Assembly: GCA_018648445.1 (NCBI GenBank)
Contig: JABGRG010000071.1
Span: forward strand, 1-20,837
Reading direction: 5' to 3'
DNA: 20,837 bases
From: Rhodospirillales bacterium
GTDB lineage: Bacteria > Pseudomonadota > Alphaproteobacteria > Rhodospirillales_A > JACZKS01
Shown here: positions 6,622-15,223 of the stretch, one piece after another
Position numbering within the stretch: the first letter of the stretch is position 1
Layout: each line of letters starts with the position of its first letter
Notes under the pieces: model-generated
Databases searched by the model: none
What the model saw: the letters and a program-made list of their open reading frames with translations, nothing else
What the model was told of the DNA's origin: nothing
Program-made: the position numbers and the translations under genes

Positions 6622-7596
6622 ATGACAGTTCTGGTCACGGGTGCTGCGGGATTTATCGGGTTTCACACGTCCCTTTCGTTGCTGGGGCGCGGAGAAACGG
6701 TGGTTGGGATTGACGAAGTCAATGACTACTACGACGTCGCGCTCAAACAGGCTCGGCTCGCCAAGCTGGCCGAATACAAGGGCTTTTCATTCGAAAAGAC
6801 CGACATTTCCGATCGCGACGCGATCGGCAAGGTGTTCGCCCGGTATCCGAAAATTTCGAAAATTATTAATCTCGCGGCGCAGGCCGGGGTTCGCTACTCG
6901 CTGGTAAATCCCTTCGCCTATACGCGAAGCAATATCGAGGGATTGCTCGTGTTGCTGGAAGCGGCCCGCGGATTGGACCGGCTGGACCATTTCGTCTACG
7001 CGTCGTCATCTTCGGTTTACGGGACCAACACCAAATTGCCGTTTTCCACGCGCGATCGCGTGGATACGCCGATTTCGCTTTATGCAGCGACCAAAAAATC
7101 GTCTGAAATGATGTGTCATGCCTATGGCCATTTGTTCGCCATGCCTCTGACGGGATTGCGTTTTTTCACGGTCTACGGACCTTGGGGCCGCCCCGATATG
7201 GCGGCTTTCATCTTCGCCAAGAAGATTCTGGCAGGCGAACCCATCCCGGTTTTCAACAACGGCAAGATGCGCCGCGATTTCACCTACATCGACGATATTG
7301 TGGCCGGCGTCGTCTCGTGTCTGGATCATCCTCCGTCAGAAGGCGAGGAATTCGCGCGCGTCTACAACATCGGCAACAGCAGCTCGGAAAGCCTGATGGA
7401 CTATATCGGCGAAATCGAGCGGGCGCTGGGCAAGAAGGCCGAGATCGAGTTTCTGCCCATGCAGCCGGGCGACGTGGCGGAAACCTATGCCGATATCGAG
7501 GCGACGACGCGCGATTTCGGCTTTGTTCCGAAAACGCCGATCAGCGAGGGTGTACCCAAATTTATTTCCTGGTATCGGGAATATTTCGGCGTTTGA
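6622..7596 (+). CDS. NAD-dependent epimerase, UDP-glucuronate 4-epimerase-like
   Basis: A 324-residue extended short-chain dehydrogenase/reductase that most resembles UDP-glucuronate 4-epimerases, which convert UDP-glucuronate to UDP-galacturonate for surface polysaccharides. The NAD-binding glycine motif TGAAGFIG is at residues 6-13, the catalytic Ser lies in YASSSSVYG, and the YxxxK dyad is Y154-K158 (YAATK). The segments LRFFTVYGPWGRPDMA and MRRDFTYIDDIV are typical of this subgroup. The start at 6622 is chosen over an in-frame start at 6493 because the Rossmann strand begins here and an AGAAGGG ribosome-binding site precedes it. The ketopantoate reductase-like gene follows after 28 bases and may be co-transcribed. 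No glycosyltransferase or capsule genes surround it. UDP-glucose or dTDP-sugar epimerase activity is the main alternative. Confidence 0.85.
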   Translation: MTVLVTGAAGFIGFHTSLSLLGRGETVVGIDEVNDYYDVALKQARLAKLAEYKGFSFEKTDISDRDAIGKVFARYPKISKIINLAAQAGVRYSLVNPFAYTRSNIEGLLVLLEAARGLDRLDHFVYASSSSVYGTNTKLPFSTRDRVDTPISLYAATKKSSEMMCHAYGHLFAMPLTGLRFFTVYGPWGRPDMAAFIFAKKILAGEPIPVFNNGKMRRDFTYIDDIVAGVVSCLDHPPSEGEEFARVYNIGNSSSESLMDYIGEIERALGKKAEIEFLPMQPGDVAETYADIEATTRDFGFVPKTPISEGVPKFISWYREYFGV

Positions 7597-7624
7597 TCGA
7601 TAAAGTGAGAGGGGATCGCGGGTG

Positions 7625-8548
7625 ATGAAAATACTGGTTCTCGGGGCTGGTGCCGTTGGTGGGTATTTCGGCGGGCGAATGGCCGAGGCGGGCGCGGACG
7701 TTTCGTTTTTCGTGCGCGAACGGCGTGCCGGGCAGCTCGCGAAAGACGGTCTGGTTGTCAAAAGCGCCTTCGGCGATATCCAAATGCCGGTGAAAACCTA
7801 TACGGACGGTCAAGTCGACCAGGTCTTCGATGTGGTCGTCCTGACCAACAAGTCTTACGATCTTGATAGCTCGATGGACGCCATTGCGCCCGCCGTCGGA
7901 CCCAACTCAGCCGTCCTGCCGTTGCTCAACGGCCTCGCCCACTATGACGCCCTGGACGCCCGCTTCGGCGCTGAACGGGTTATCGGCGGGCTATGCCATT
8001 TGGCCGCGACGCTCACCGGTGAGGGCGAAATCCATCATCTGAACCAGCTTCACTCCGTGACCGTGGGCGAGCGTGGCGGCGAAACATCACCCCGTTGCCA
8101 GTCAATCGCCGATCTTTTGGCCAAAACGCCGGTGCATGTGCGCCTGAGCCCGGACATCGCGCAGGACGGATGGGAAAAGCTCGTGCTTCTCAGCACGCTC
8201 GCCTCGGCGACCTGTCTGATGCGCGCCAGCGTCGGCGACATCATGGCCACCGACGAAGGTGAAACGATCGTTCTGGAATTACTGGACGAGTGCATCGCGC
8301 TGGCCGAGGCGGCGGGACACCGGCCCAGCCCAAAGGCGATTGAGACCGCGCAGAAGCTTTTGACCGAACGCGGATCGGCCTTCACGGCGTCGATGCTGCG
8401 CGATATCGAGAACGGCGGCCTGATCGAGGGCGATCACATTCTGGGGTATATGGTCGCCAGCGGCAGCGAGGCGGGCGTGCAAACACCCGGTCTGCGCATC
8501 GCCAAGTGCCATCTTCAGGCATACGAGCAAAGGCGCGCGCGGACCTAA
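7625..8548 (+). CDS. 2-dehydropantoate 2-reductase family protein (ApbA/PanE)
   Basis: A 307-residue ketopantoate reductase-like enzyme; the family reduces 2-dehydropantoate to pantoate with NADPH in pantothenate and CoA synthesis. The N-terminal Rossmann motif GAGAVGGYFGGRMA is clear. Residues equivalent to the catalytic set are visible: Asn in PLLNGL, Lys in QDGWEKLV and Glu in IEGDHILGYMV, with TNKSYDL contributing the cofactor-site Lys. ATG at 7625 is preferred because the glycine motif then starts in the usual place; GTG at 7622 directly before it is equally well spaced from the GAGGGGA ribosome-binding site. The stop codon overlaps the acyl-CoA synthetase stop codon on the other strand. 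Many genomes carry paralogues of this family with unproved substrates, so the pantothenate role is likely but not certain and I leave the symbol blank. Confidence 0.85.
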   Translation: MKILVLGAGAVGGYFGGRMAEAGADVSFFVRERRAGQLAKDGLVVKSAFGDIQMPVKTYTDGQVDQVFDVVVLTNKSYDLDSSMDAIAPAVGPNSAVLPLLNGLAHYDALDARFGAERVIGGLCHLAATLTGEGEIHHLNQLHSVTVGERGGETSPRCQSIADLLAKTPVHVRLSPDIAQDGWEKLVLLSTLASATCLMRASVGDIMATDEGETIVLELLDECIALAEAAGHRPSPKAIETAQKLLTERGSAFTASMLRDIENGGLIEGDHILGYMVASGSEAGVQTPGLRIAKCHLQAYEQRRART

Positions 8549-10305
8549 CCGTAGAGGCTTTCCAGGCGGTCGCCGTAAACCTCGGTGATCTTGTGGCGGC
8601 GGACCTTCAGGGTCGGGGTCATTTGTTCGTTGTCGATGGAGAATGCCTCGTCGCCAATGATAAAGCGGCGCACCCTTTCCACGTTGGATAGATCCTTGTT
8701 CACGCGGTCCACAGCGGCGCCCAAAGCGTCGTGAATATCGGCATCCGGCCCATGTTCCGCTTTCCATCCTTTCAGCCATTCAGCATCGGGAACCAGAAGG
8801 CCCACCAAATGCGGCTTTTTGTCACCGTACACCATGGCCTGGGCGATCTCGGGTTCCAGGGTAAGAATGCCTTCGACACGCTGCGGCGAAATGTTGTCGC
8901 CCCCTGAATTGACGATGATGTCCTTCTTTCGATCCGTGATCTGAATGTAGCCATCATTGTCGAGCACACCGATATCGCCGGTATGCAGCCAGCCCTCCTT
9001 GACGGTTTGGGCGCTTAATTCGGGGTCGCGCCAGTACCCCTGCATGACCAGTTCACCCTTGATCAGGATTTCGCCATCCTCGGCGATGCGCACTTCGGTA
9101 TTGATAAGCGGCGGGCCGACGGTGTGCATCTTGACCTTGCCGGGTCGGTTGACGCTGACCACCGGGGCCGATTCCGTTTGGCCGTATCCTTGCAGGATGC
9201 GCAATCCCAGGGCCGTGAAAAAAAGGCCGATGTCAGGGTTCAGGGGCGCGCCGCCGGACACCATGGCTTTCAGCCTTCCGCCAAAGCGCGCACGCACCTT
9301 GGCACGCACCAGCTTTTCAAGAACGAAATCCAAAATTGCTTCGCTGAAACCGAGCGAGCCGGTTAGATGGCGTTTGCGTCCCAGGGCCACTGTTTTGTGA
9401 AACATCTTCTCGCGCAAACCGCCCTGCTTGCGCACACCGGCGAGAATGCGCGTTCGCATCAGTTCGTACAGACGCGGCACCGAGACCATGATGGTCGGGC
9501 GCGCTTGCGCCATATTCTTGATCAGCAATTCAGCGCTTTCCGCGTAGTAGATGTCGGCTGCGATAAGAATGGGGAAAAACTGGCCGGGCGAATGCTCGTA
9601 GGAATGCGATAGCGGCAGAAACGACAGAAACACCTCGTGACCCAGGGCCAGTTCGCGCAAGGCGTCATCCGCGCCTTCGCAATTGTGCAGGATCGCGCCG
9701 TGGCTCAGCATGACGCCCTTTGGCGCGCCGCCGGTTCCCGACGTATAAATGATGCAGGCGGTGTCGGTTCGCTGGAATTGTTCGGCTTCGGCGGTGATGT
9801 CCGCGCCGGTTTCGCCTGAGGCCAGAATGTCGTCCCAGGGGTGCAGGTCGATGGTCAGGTGCTGGGCAATTTCCGGTGGCTCGATGGCGATAACGAAATG
9901 AGTTTCGTCGGCGCGGTGGGCTGCCGGAATGAGCGTACCGGCAAGCCTCCGGTTCGAAACGATGGCCCCCTTGGCCCCACTGTTTTCAAGAATATGAAGG
10001 TGGTCGGCTTCGGTGTTGGTGGTGTAGGCGGGGACCGATATGGCGCCCGATGCCATGATCGCCATATCCGCGATCAGCCATTCGGGGCGGTTTTCCGAAA
10101 CCAGAACAATGCGGTCACCGGCGACGACGCCCAAAGCGCGCAGACCGCGGGCCAGACGGACGACCCGCAATGCCGTCTCGCGCCAGCTCAGGGGCGCATA
10201 GTCGCCGCCGGTCTTGGCCCACAAAAACGGCTGGTCGCCCGACCGTTGGGCCTGCGTGAAGAACATGGTCACCAAATTGGGCCAAATGGTGGTGGCTTCG
10301 CTCAT
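8545..10305 (-). CDS. Long-chain acyl-CoA synthetase (AMP-dependent ligase, FAA1/FadD15-like)
   Basis: A 586-residue AMP-forming acyl-CoA synthetase that activates fatty acids with ATP and CoA, probably at the inner face of the membrane. The signature P-loop-like motif YTSGTGGAPKG is at residues 187-197, the adenine-site motif GYGQTES follows, then LHTGDIG and the hinge ITDRKKDIIVNSGGDNISPQ. The C-terminal segment TPTLKVRRH carries the adenylation-site Lys. The N-terminus and overall spacing match the long-chain FAA1/COG1022 group rather than acetyl-CoA synthetase. The start at 10305 follows a GGGGGA stretch close to the ATG; a longer start at 10329 would lie outside the conserved N-terminus. 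The gene diverges from pepF and ends on the ketopantoate reductase-like gene with the two stop codons overlapping in a CTAA. Chain-length preference cannot be judged. Confidence 0.92.
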   Translation of the reverse strand: MSEATTIWPNLVTMFFTQAQRSGDQPFLWAKTGGDYAPLSWRETALRVVRLARGLRALGVVAGDRIVLVSENRPEWLIADMAIMASGAISVPAYTTNTEADHLHILENSGAKGAIVSNRRLAGTLIPAAHRADETHFVIAIEPPEIAQHLTIDLHPWDDILASGETGADITAEAEQFQRTDTACIIYTSGTGGAPKGVMLSHGAILHNCEGADDALRELALGHEVFLSFLPLSHSYEHSPGQFFPILIAADIYYAESAELLIKNMAQARPTIMVSVPRLYELMRTRILAGVRKQGGLREKMFHKTVALGRKRHLTGSLGFSEAILDFVLEKLVRAKVRARFGGRLKAMVSGGAPLNPDIGLFFTALGLRILQGYGQTESAPVVSVNRPGKVKMHTVGPPLINTEVRIAEDGEILIKGELVMQGYWRDPELSAQTVKEGWLHTGDIGVLDNDGYIQITDRKKDIIVNSGGDNISPQRVEGILTLEPEIAQAMVYGDKKPHLVGLLVPDAEWLKGWKAEHGPDADIHDALGAAVDRVNKDLSNVERVRRFIIGDEAFSIDNEQMTPTLKVRRHKITEVYGDRLESLYG

Positions 10306-10350
10306 TTTCCCCCGGCTCCCGCGCTGCACTCACAAGGGCGGAACATATCA

Positions 10351-10379
10351 TTGCGAATGCCGCTTTCCCAAGCTATATG
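10351..10379 (+). promoter_or_regulatory. Probable sigma70-type promoter of pepF
   Basis: TTGCGA (10351-10356) and TATATG (10374-10379) are separated by exactly 17 bases, each matching four of six consensus positions. A start about seven bases later leaves a short leader that contains the GGGAGAGA ribosome-binding site of pepF (ATG 10404). Similar TTGCGA-17 arrangements are seen before pntAA and the phosphofructokinase gene. Confidence 0.4.
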
Positions 10380-10403
10380 CGTTTACATCAACGGGAGAGA
10401 AGA

Positions 10404-12191
10404 ATGACCAACACCGAAACGTCGAAATCACTACCGGAATGGGATCTTTCACACCTGTACGGGGGCGCCGATTCGCCCGAACTAGAAGCCGATCTTATCT
10501 GGGCCGCCGAGCGCTCGACGGCGTTTCGCGAGGCCTATGAGGGGCGCTTGGCGGAACTGGATGGCGGGAAACTGGGAACCGCCATCGGCGAATACGAGCA
10601 AATTGCCGAACGCCTGCACAAGGCCATGAGCTTTGCTCAGCTTCTGTTCGCGGGCGACGTGGAAAACCCCGAAAACGGGCGCTTTTATCAGACGCTGGCC
10701 GAACGCGTTACGGTGATTTCGACCGATACGCTTTTCTTCATGCTGGAGCTTAATCGCATAGACGACGATGTGCTGGCCGCCCAGTTGAAAGGCCCGCTTG
10801 CCGCAAACTATGCGCCGTGGGTGCGTGACGTCCGCGTCTTTCGCCCGCATCAGTTATCGGACGAGGCGGAAAAACTGCTGCATGAAAAGTCGGTCACCGG
10901 GCGCGCCGCCTGGACCCGGCTGTTCGATGAAACCATGGCGGCGTTGCGTTTCGACGTGGACGGAACGGAATTAAGCCTGTCGGAAACCCTCAACCTCCTG
11001 TCCGACAAGGATGGCGGTACGCGCAAAACGGCGGCCCATGCATTGGGTGTGGTGTTGTCGGAGAACCTTAGGCTTTTCGGGCTGATTATTAATACGCTCG
11101 CCAAGGATAAGGAAATCGAGGACCAGTGGCGCAATTTCGCGGCTCCTGTTTCGTCACGCAATCTGGGCAATTTCGTCGAGGACGAGGTGGTCGATGCGCT
11201 GGTTGGTTCGGTTCGCGATGCGTTTCCCAATCTGGCGCATCGCTATTACGCCTTGAAGGCCAAGTGGTTCGGGGTGGAAAAACTGGATTACTGGGACCGC
11301 AACGCGCCGTTGCCCGAAGACAGTGACCGCCATTTTTCGTGGGAAGAAGCCCGCGATATCGTGTTGGGGGCCTACGGCGCGTTTGATCCCGGTATAGCCG
11401 CCATAGCCAAGCGGTTCTTCGACGAAAGGTGGATTGACGCAGCGCCGCGTCCCGGAAAGGACTCGGGCGCTTTTGCCCACCCGACCGTACCGTCGGCGCA
11501 TCCCTATATTCTGATGAATTTCCACGGCAAGGCGCGCGACGTGATGACGCTGGCCCATGAATTGGGCCACGGCGTGCATCAGGTATTGGCGGCCGGGCAG
11601 GGCGCGTTGATGTCTGATACGCCCCTGACGCTGGCCGAAACCGCATCCGTATTTGGCGAGATGCTGACCTTCCGGGCGCTGCTGAATGCCGAGACGAACC
11701 CTGCGCGCAAGCGCATCCTGATCGCGGGCAAGGTCGAGGACATGCTGAATACGGTGGTCCGGCAAATTGCCTTCCACGAGTTTGAGCGCCGCGTGCACGA
11801 CGAACGAAAGTCGGGCGAGATGTCGACTGACAGATTGAGCGATATCTGGATGGACGTGCAAACCGAAAGCCTTGGTCCGGCCTTGCGTCTGGACGACGGC
11901 TACCGCAGCTTCTGGGCCTATATCCCGCATTTCATCCATTCGCCGTTTTATGTGTACGCCTATGCATTCGGCGATTGTCTGGTTAATTCGCTGTATGACG
12001 TCTTCGCTCAGGGGCATCCCGGTTTCCAGGCCAAGTATTCGGAAATGCTGAGTGCGGGCGGAACCATGTGGCACAAGGAAACCCTCGCGCCTTTCGGCCT
12101 GAATGCCGCCGACCCAGCCTTCTGGAAGCGCGGACTTTCCATGGTGTCCGGGTTCATCGACGAATTGGAGGGAATGGAAGCTGGCGGATAG
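10404..12191 (+). CDS. pepF: Oligoendopeptidase F (M3 family metallopeptidase)
   Basis: A 595-residue zinc oligopeptidase of family M3B, which cleaves medium-length peptides in the cytoplasm. The zinc motif HELGH is at residues 385-389, within MTLAHELGHGVHQ, and the third ligand Glu is about E412 in LAETASVFGE. The N-terminal SLPEWDLSHLYGG and the C-terminal FYVYAYAFGDCLVNSLY segments are typical of PepF. The length fits the family (about 600). ATG at 10404 is chosen over an in-frame ATG at 10377 because GGGAGAGA lies just before it and the protein then begins at the family's usual position. The 3' end overlaps the start region of the AarF-like kinase gene, so the two are probably translationally coupled. 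It diverges from the acyl-CoA synthetase gene. There is no signal peptide. Confidence 0.94.
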   Translation: MTNTETSKSLPEWDLSHLYGGADSPELEADLIWAAERSTAFREAYEGRLAELDGGKLGTAIGEYEQIAERLHKAMSFAQLLFAGDVENPENGRFYQTLAERVTVISTDTLFFMLELNRIDDDVLAAQLKGPLAANYAPWVRDVRVFRPHQLSDEAEKLLHEKSVTGRAAWTRLFDETMAALRFDVDGTELSLSETLNLLSDKDGGTRKTAAHALGVVLSENLRLFGLIINTLAKDKEIEDQWRNFAAPVSSRNLGNFVEDEVVDALVGSVRDAFPNLAHRYYALKAKWFGVEKLDYWDRNAPLPEDSDRHFSWEEARDIVLGAYGAFDPGIAAIAKRFFDERWIDAAPRPGKDSGAFAHPTVPSAHPYILMNFHGKARDVMTLAHELGHGVHQVLAAGQGALMSDTPLTLAETASVFGEMLTFRALLNAETNPARKRILIAGKVEDMLNTVVRQIAFHEFERRVHDERKSGEMSTDRLSDIWMDVQTESLGPALRLDDGYRSFWAYIPHFIHSPFYVYAYAFGDCLVNSLYDVFAQGHPGFQAKYSEMLSAGGTMWHKETLAPFGLNAADPAFWKRGLSMVSGFIDELEGMEAGG

Positions 12192-13521
12192 TAATTCCCT
12201 TTCCGGCCGGGTCAAACGCTATGCCCGGGTCGGAACCGAGATGGGAGGATTGGCGGCGAAATTCGCCGGCGACCGTTTTTTTGGCATCTCGTCGGAACGG
12301 CCCGACTATCCGGCCGAGTTAAGGCGCGCCCTGGGTGGACTGAAGGGGCCTTTGATGAAGGCCGCGCAGATTCTGGCAACGGTGCCAGATATGCTCCCGC
12401 CCGAGTACACGGCTGAACTGGCCCAACTCCAGACCAACGCGCCGTCCATGGGGTGGGCGTTTGTCAAACGCCGCATGGCCGCCGAACTGGGAAACGACTG
12501 GCGGGCCAGTTTCGACGAGTTCGAACGCGAGGCGGCGGCTGCGGCGTCCCTGGGCCAGGTTCACCGGGCCACCGACCACGAAGGGCGGAGGCTTGCCTGC
12601 AAACTTCAATATCCCGACATGGGCTCCGCCGTGGAAGCCGACCTTAAGCAATTGAAACTGGCGCTGGCGGTGTTCAGAAGATACGACCGAGTAATTGACG
12701 CCAGCGAAATCCACACGGAACTTTCGGCTCGTCTGCGCGAAGAACTGGATTACGACCGCGAGGCCGCCAATATGGCGCTGTTCGAGGCCATCCTGGAAAA
12801 CGAGGACGCAGTTCACGTTCCACGGCCGATCCCTGAATTGTCGACCGCCCGGCTAATCACCATGAACTGGATGGACGGAAAGCCGCTTCTGGACGTACGC
12901 GACGCACCACAGGAGGATCGCAACCGGGTCGCACACGCCATGTTCCGGGCCTGGTACGTGCCCCTGTACGGATACGGCGTACTGCATGGCGATCCGCATC
13001 TGGGCAACTACACGGTACGCCCCGATGGTTCGGTGAACCTGATGGATTTCGGGTGTGTCCGTATCTTCCCACCCAATTTTGTCGGTGCGGTGATCGATCT
13101 CTACAAGGCGTTGCGCGACGGCAACGAGGATTTGGCGGTTCACGCGTACGAAACGTGGGGGTTTGAGAATCTGGATCGCCATGTCATCGGCATTCTTAAT
13201 CAGTGGGCGCGGTTTCTTTACGAGCCGCTGATGGAAGACCGGGTGCGCAATATTCAGGAGAAACCGGCAGGGGTTTACGGGGCCGAGGTCGCGGCAAAGG
13301 TCCATCGTGAACTTCGCGAGGCGGGCGGGGTGCGTCCGCCTCGCGAGTTCGTGCTGATGGACCGCGCCGCCATCGGTCTGGGGTCCGTGTTCCTGCACCT
13401 TCGCGCCGAATGCAACTGGCACCGCATGTTCCACGATTTGATCGACGGTTTCGATGCGCAATTGGTCGGCGAACGACAGGCCGCCGCCCTTGCTGCCGCA
13501 CGGGTGCCCTGTGTAAGCTAG
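12181..13521 (+). CDS. ABC1/AarF/UbiB family atypical kinase-like protein
   Basis: A protein of about 446 residues of the ABC1/ADCK/UbiB family; members are atypical kinases or ATPases, several needed for ubiquinone synthesis. Numbered from CTG at 12181: a KxGQ-type motif appears as KAAQ at about 60-63, the Ala-rich loop AAAAASLGQVH at about 118, the ATP-site Lys141 in ACKLQYP, ELDYDREAAN near 188, the catalytic-loop HGDPHLGNY at 269-277 and the metal motif DFG at 289-291. The Gly of KxGQ is replaced by Ala. The start is a problem: homology begins around 12190-12215, ATG at 12241 is too late, ATG at 12103 would add a stretch that is merely the pepF tail in another frame, and no ATG, GTG or TTG lies between. 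CTG at 12181 has GGAGGG eight bases upstream. No transmembrane anchor is seen at the C-terminus, unlike E. coli UbiB. It overlaps pepF by 11 bases. Confidence 0.85.
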   Translation: MADSNSLSGRVKRYARVGTEMGGLAAKFAGDRFFGISSERPDYPAELRRALGGLKGPLMKAAQILATVPDMLPPEYTAELAQLQTNAPSMGWAFVKRRMAAELGNDWRASFDEFEREAAAAASLGQVHRATDHEGRRLACKLQYPDMGSAVEADLKQLKLALAVFRRYDRVIDASEIHTELSARLREELDYDREAANMALFEAILENEDAVHVPRPIPELSTARLITMNWMDGKPLLDVRDAPQEDRNRVAHAMFRAWYVPLYGYGVLHGDPHLGNYTVRPDGSVNLMDFGCVRIFPPNFVGAVIDLYKALRDGNEDLAVHAYETWGFENLDRHVIGILNQWARFLYEPLMEDRVRNIQEKPAGVYGAEVAAKVHRELREAGGVRPPREFVLMDRAAIGLGSVFLHLRAECNWHRMFHDLIDGFDAQLVGERQAAALAAARVPCVS

Positions 13522-13562
13522 ACGGCAAATGATGTATGACCAAACATATGGAGGAAGCGAAA

Positions 13563-13886
13563 ATGATCGTTACTACGACCGATGGCGTAGAAGGCAAGCG
13601 GGTTGTTGAATATGTCGGAATCGTCACCGGAGAGGCGATCATGGGGACGAACGTCTTTCGCGATATGTTCGCCGGTATCCGTGATTTCGTTGGCGGCCGA
13701 TCGGGCTCCTGCGAAAAGGAAGTGAAGAAGGCCAAGGATCACGCTATTGACCAGATGATGGAAGAAGCCGAAGAGCTGGGCGCGGACGCAATTGTCGGCG
13801 TCGATCTCGATTACGAGGTCATCGGTGGTGACAAGCGGACCCTTCTCATGGCCATCGCCAACGGGACCGCAGTCAAGCTCGGATAG
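13563..13886 (+). CDS. YbjQ family protein (UPF0145, DUF74)
   Basis: A 107-residue member of the YbjQ/UPF0145 family (Pfam PF01906), small soluble proteins forming pentameric rings whose biological role is not established. Family segments visible are VTTTDGVEGKRVVEYVGIVTGE at the start, GGRSGSCEKEV in the middle and EAEELGADAIVGVDLDYEV near the end. ATG at 13563 is chosen over an in-frame ATG at 13536, because GGAGGAAGCG lies right before it and the family starts here. It follows the AarF-like gene after 41 bases on the same strand and might be co-transcribed. The pnt operon begins about 180 bases downstream with its own probable promoter. No metal-binding or catalytic residues can be assigned. 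Confidence 0.9.
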   Translation: MIVTTTDGVEGKRVVEYVGIVTGEAIMGTNVFRDMFAGIRDFVGGRSGSCEKEVKKAKDHAIDQMMEEAEELGADAIVGVDLDYEVIGGDKRTLLMAIANGTAVKLG

Positions 13887-13992
13887 TTTTTCGCATCGTG
13901 GAAACCATAAAGATGATGTGGAAATACAAGAGATTCGTCAATGGAAACGGTTCTAATTGGCGACCGCATCGTTCACAGTGGAATCGCGGCAC

Positions 13993-14021
13993 TTGCGAAA
14001 TCGTCGCAATACAGGCATAAC
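13993..14021 (+). promoter_or_regulatory. Probable sigma70-type promoter of the pnt operon
   Basis: TTGCGA (13993-13998) and CATAAC (14016-14021) have a 17-base spacer and each match four of six consensus positions. A start near 14028 gives a leader of about 38 bases that includes the AAAGGG ribosome-binding site before pntAA (ATG 14066). Confidence 0.4.
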
Positions 14022-14065
14022 GCCGTCGCATTAAAAACCTCGGGGAGCCAAAGGGTAATTCCGAT

Positions 14066-15223
14066 ATGAAGATCGCCATACCAAAGGAGAGGCGTCCCGG
14101 TGAAACGCGGGTCGCCGCCTCGCCGGACGTGGTGAAAAAGCTGGTTGGATTCGGCTTCGACGTCATCGTCGAAAAAGGTGCCGGAGCCGACGCAGCATTC
14201 ACTGATTCCGCATTTAAAGAAGCCGGTGCGACAATTGCCAAGGATCCGGCAAGCGCACTGAAAAGCGCCGATGTGGTCTTTAAGATCCAGCGGCCGATTA
14301 TCGAAGGCGAAGGGGCCAAAAACGAACTGTCCTTGATGAAAAAGGGTACGGTTCTGATTGCCGGTCTCGGTGCTTTGTATAATCCGAAGGATGTTGCGGC
14401 CTATGCCAAGGCGGGCGTCACCGCCTTCGCCATGGAACTGATGCCGCGTATTTCGCGGGCGCAGTCCATGGACATCCTGTCGAGCCAGAGCAATCTGGCC
14501 GGATACAAGGCGGTGCTGGATGGCGCGGCCGAATATCCCAGCGCCTTCCCGATGATGATGACGGCAGCGGGCACGGTAGCTCCGGCCAAGGTGTTCATCA
14601 TGGGCGTCGGCGTTGCCGGATTGCAGGCCATCGCCACGGCCAAGCGCCTGGGCGCGGTGGTGACAGCGACCGACGTTCGTCCGGCCACCCGTGAACAGGT
14701 GGAAAGCCTTGGCGGCAAGTTCCTGACCGTCGATGAAGAGATGGAAAAGGACGCCGAGACCAAAGGCGGCTACGCCAAGCAAATGCCGCCCGAGTACTTC
14801 GAAAAGCAAAAGCAGGTGGTGTCCGAGCACATCAAGAAGCAGGACATCGTCATTACCACGGCTTTGATCCCCGGCCGGGCCGCTCCGGTTCTGGTCACCG
14901 AGGATATGGTCAAGGAAATGAAGGCCGGTTCGGTGATCGTCGATCTGGCGGTCGAGGCCGGCGGCAACTGCCCGCTTTCCAAGCTGGGCAAGATTGTCGT
15001 CAAGCATGATGTCAAGATCGTCGGCCACGAGAATGTTGCCGGCCGTCTCGCGACCGATGCCAGCATGCTTTTCGCCAAGAACATTCTTAACTTCATCACC
15101 CCGCACGTCGACAAGGAAGCCAAGGCCGTCAAATTCGATTGGGAAGACGAGACGGTCACCGGAACCTTGGTCACGCGTGACGGCAAAGTGGTGAATCCCC
15201 AACTGACAGGGGAGGAGAAATGA
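14066..15223 (+). CDS. pntAA: NAD(P) transhydrogenase subunit alpha part 1 (domain I, NAD-binding)
   Basis: A 385-residue soluble domain I of proton-translocating transhydrogenase; it binds NAD(H) and passes hydride to NADP at domain III on the inner face of the membrane. The N-terminus [17 protein letters not shown] is typical. The dinucleotide fold motif GVGVAG is at residues 180-185, followed by the acidic ribose-binding Asp in TATDVRP (D203). The invariant loop [10 protein letters not shown] (R128, Q133) contacts the nicotinamide. The length equals the split, three-gene form known from Rhodospirillum rubrum rather than the fused E. coli PntA. AAAGGG precedes the ATG. Its stop overlaps the pntAB start as ATGA (15220-15223), and pntB follows, so the three form one operon ended by the terminator at 17084-17114. 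Confidence 0.96.
   Translation: MKIAIPKERRPGETRVAASPDVVKKLVGFGFDVIVEKGAGADAAFTDSAFKEAGATIAKDPASALKSADVVFKIQRPIIEGEGAKNELSLMKKGTVLIAGLGALYNPKDVAAYAKAGVTAFAMELMPRISRAQSMDILSSQSNLAGYKAVLDGAAEYPSAFPMMMTAAGTVAPAKVFIMGVGVAGLQAIATAKRLGAVVTATDVRPATREQVESLGGKFLTVDEEMEKDAETKGGYAKQMPPEYFEKQKQVVSEHIKKQDIVITTALIPGRAAPVLVTEDMVKEMKAGSVIVDLAVEAGGNCPLSKLGKIVVKHDVKIVGHENVAGRLATDASMLFAKNILNFITPHVDKEAKAVKFDWEDETVTGTLVTRDGKVVNPQLTGEEK

Noticed and set aside
11154..12215. 353-codon leftward ORF opposite pepF
   Set aside because: Antisense to the zinc-motif half of pepF, His/Arg/Gln-rich, with no plausible start context or neighbour relation.
13941..14069. 42-codon ORF overlapping the pntAA start as ATGA, a possible leader peptide
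   Set aside because: The candidate pnt promoter (13993-14021) lies inside it, so it would not be fully on the mRNA. The ribosome-binding site is weak and the peptide has no regulatory codon run.
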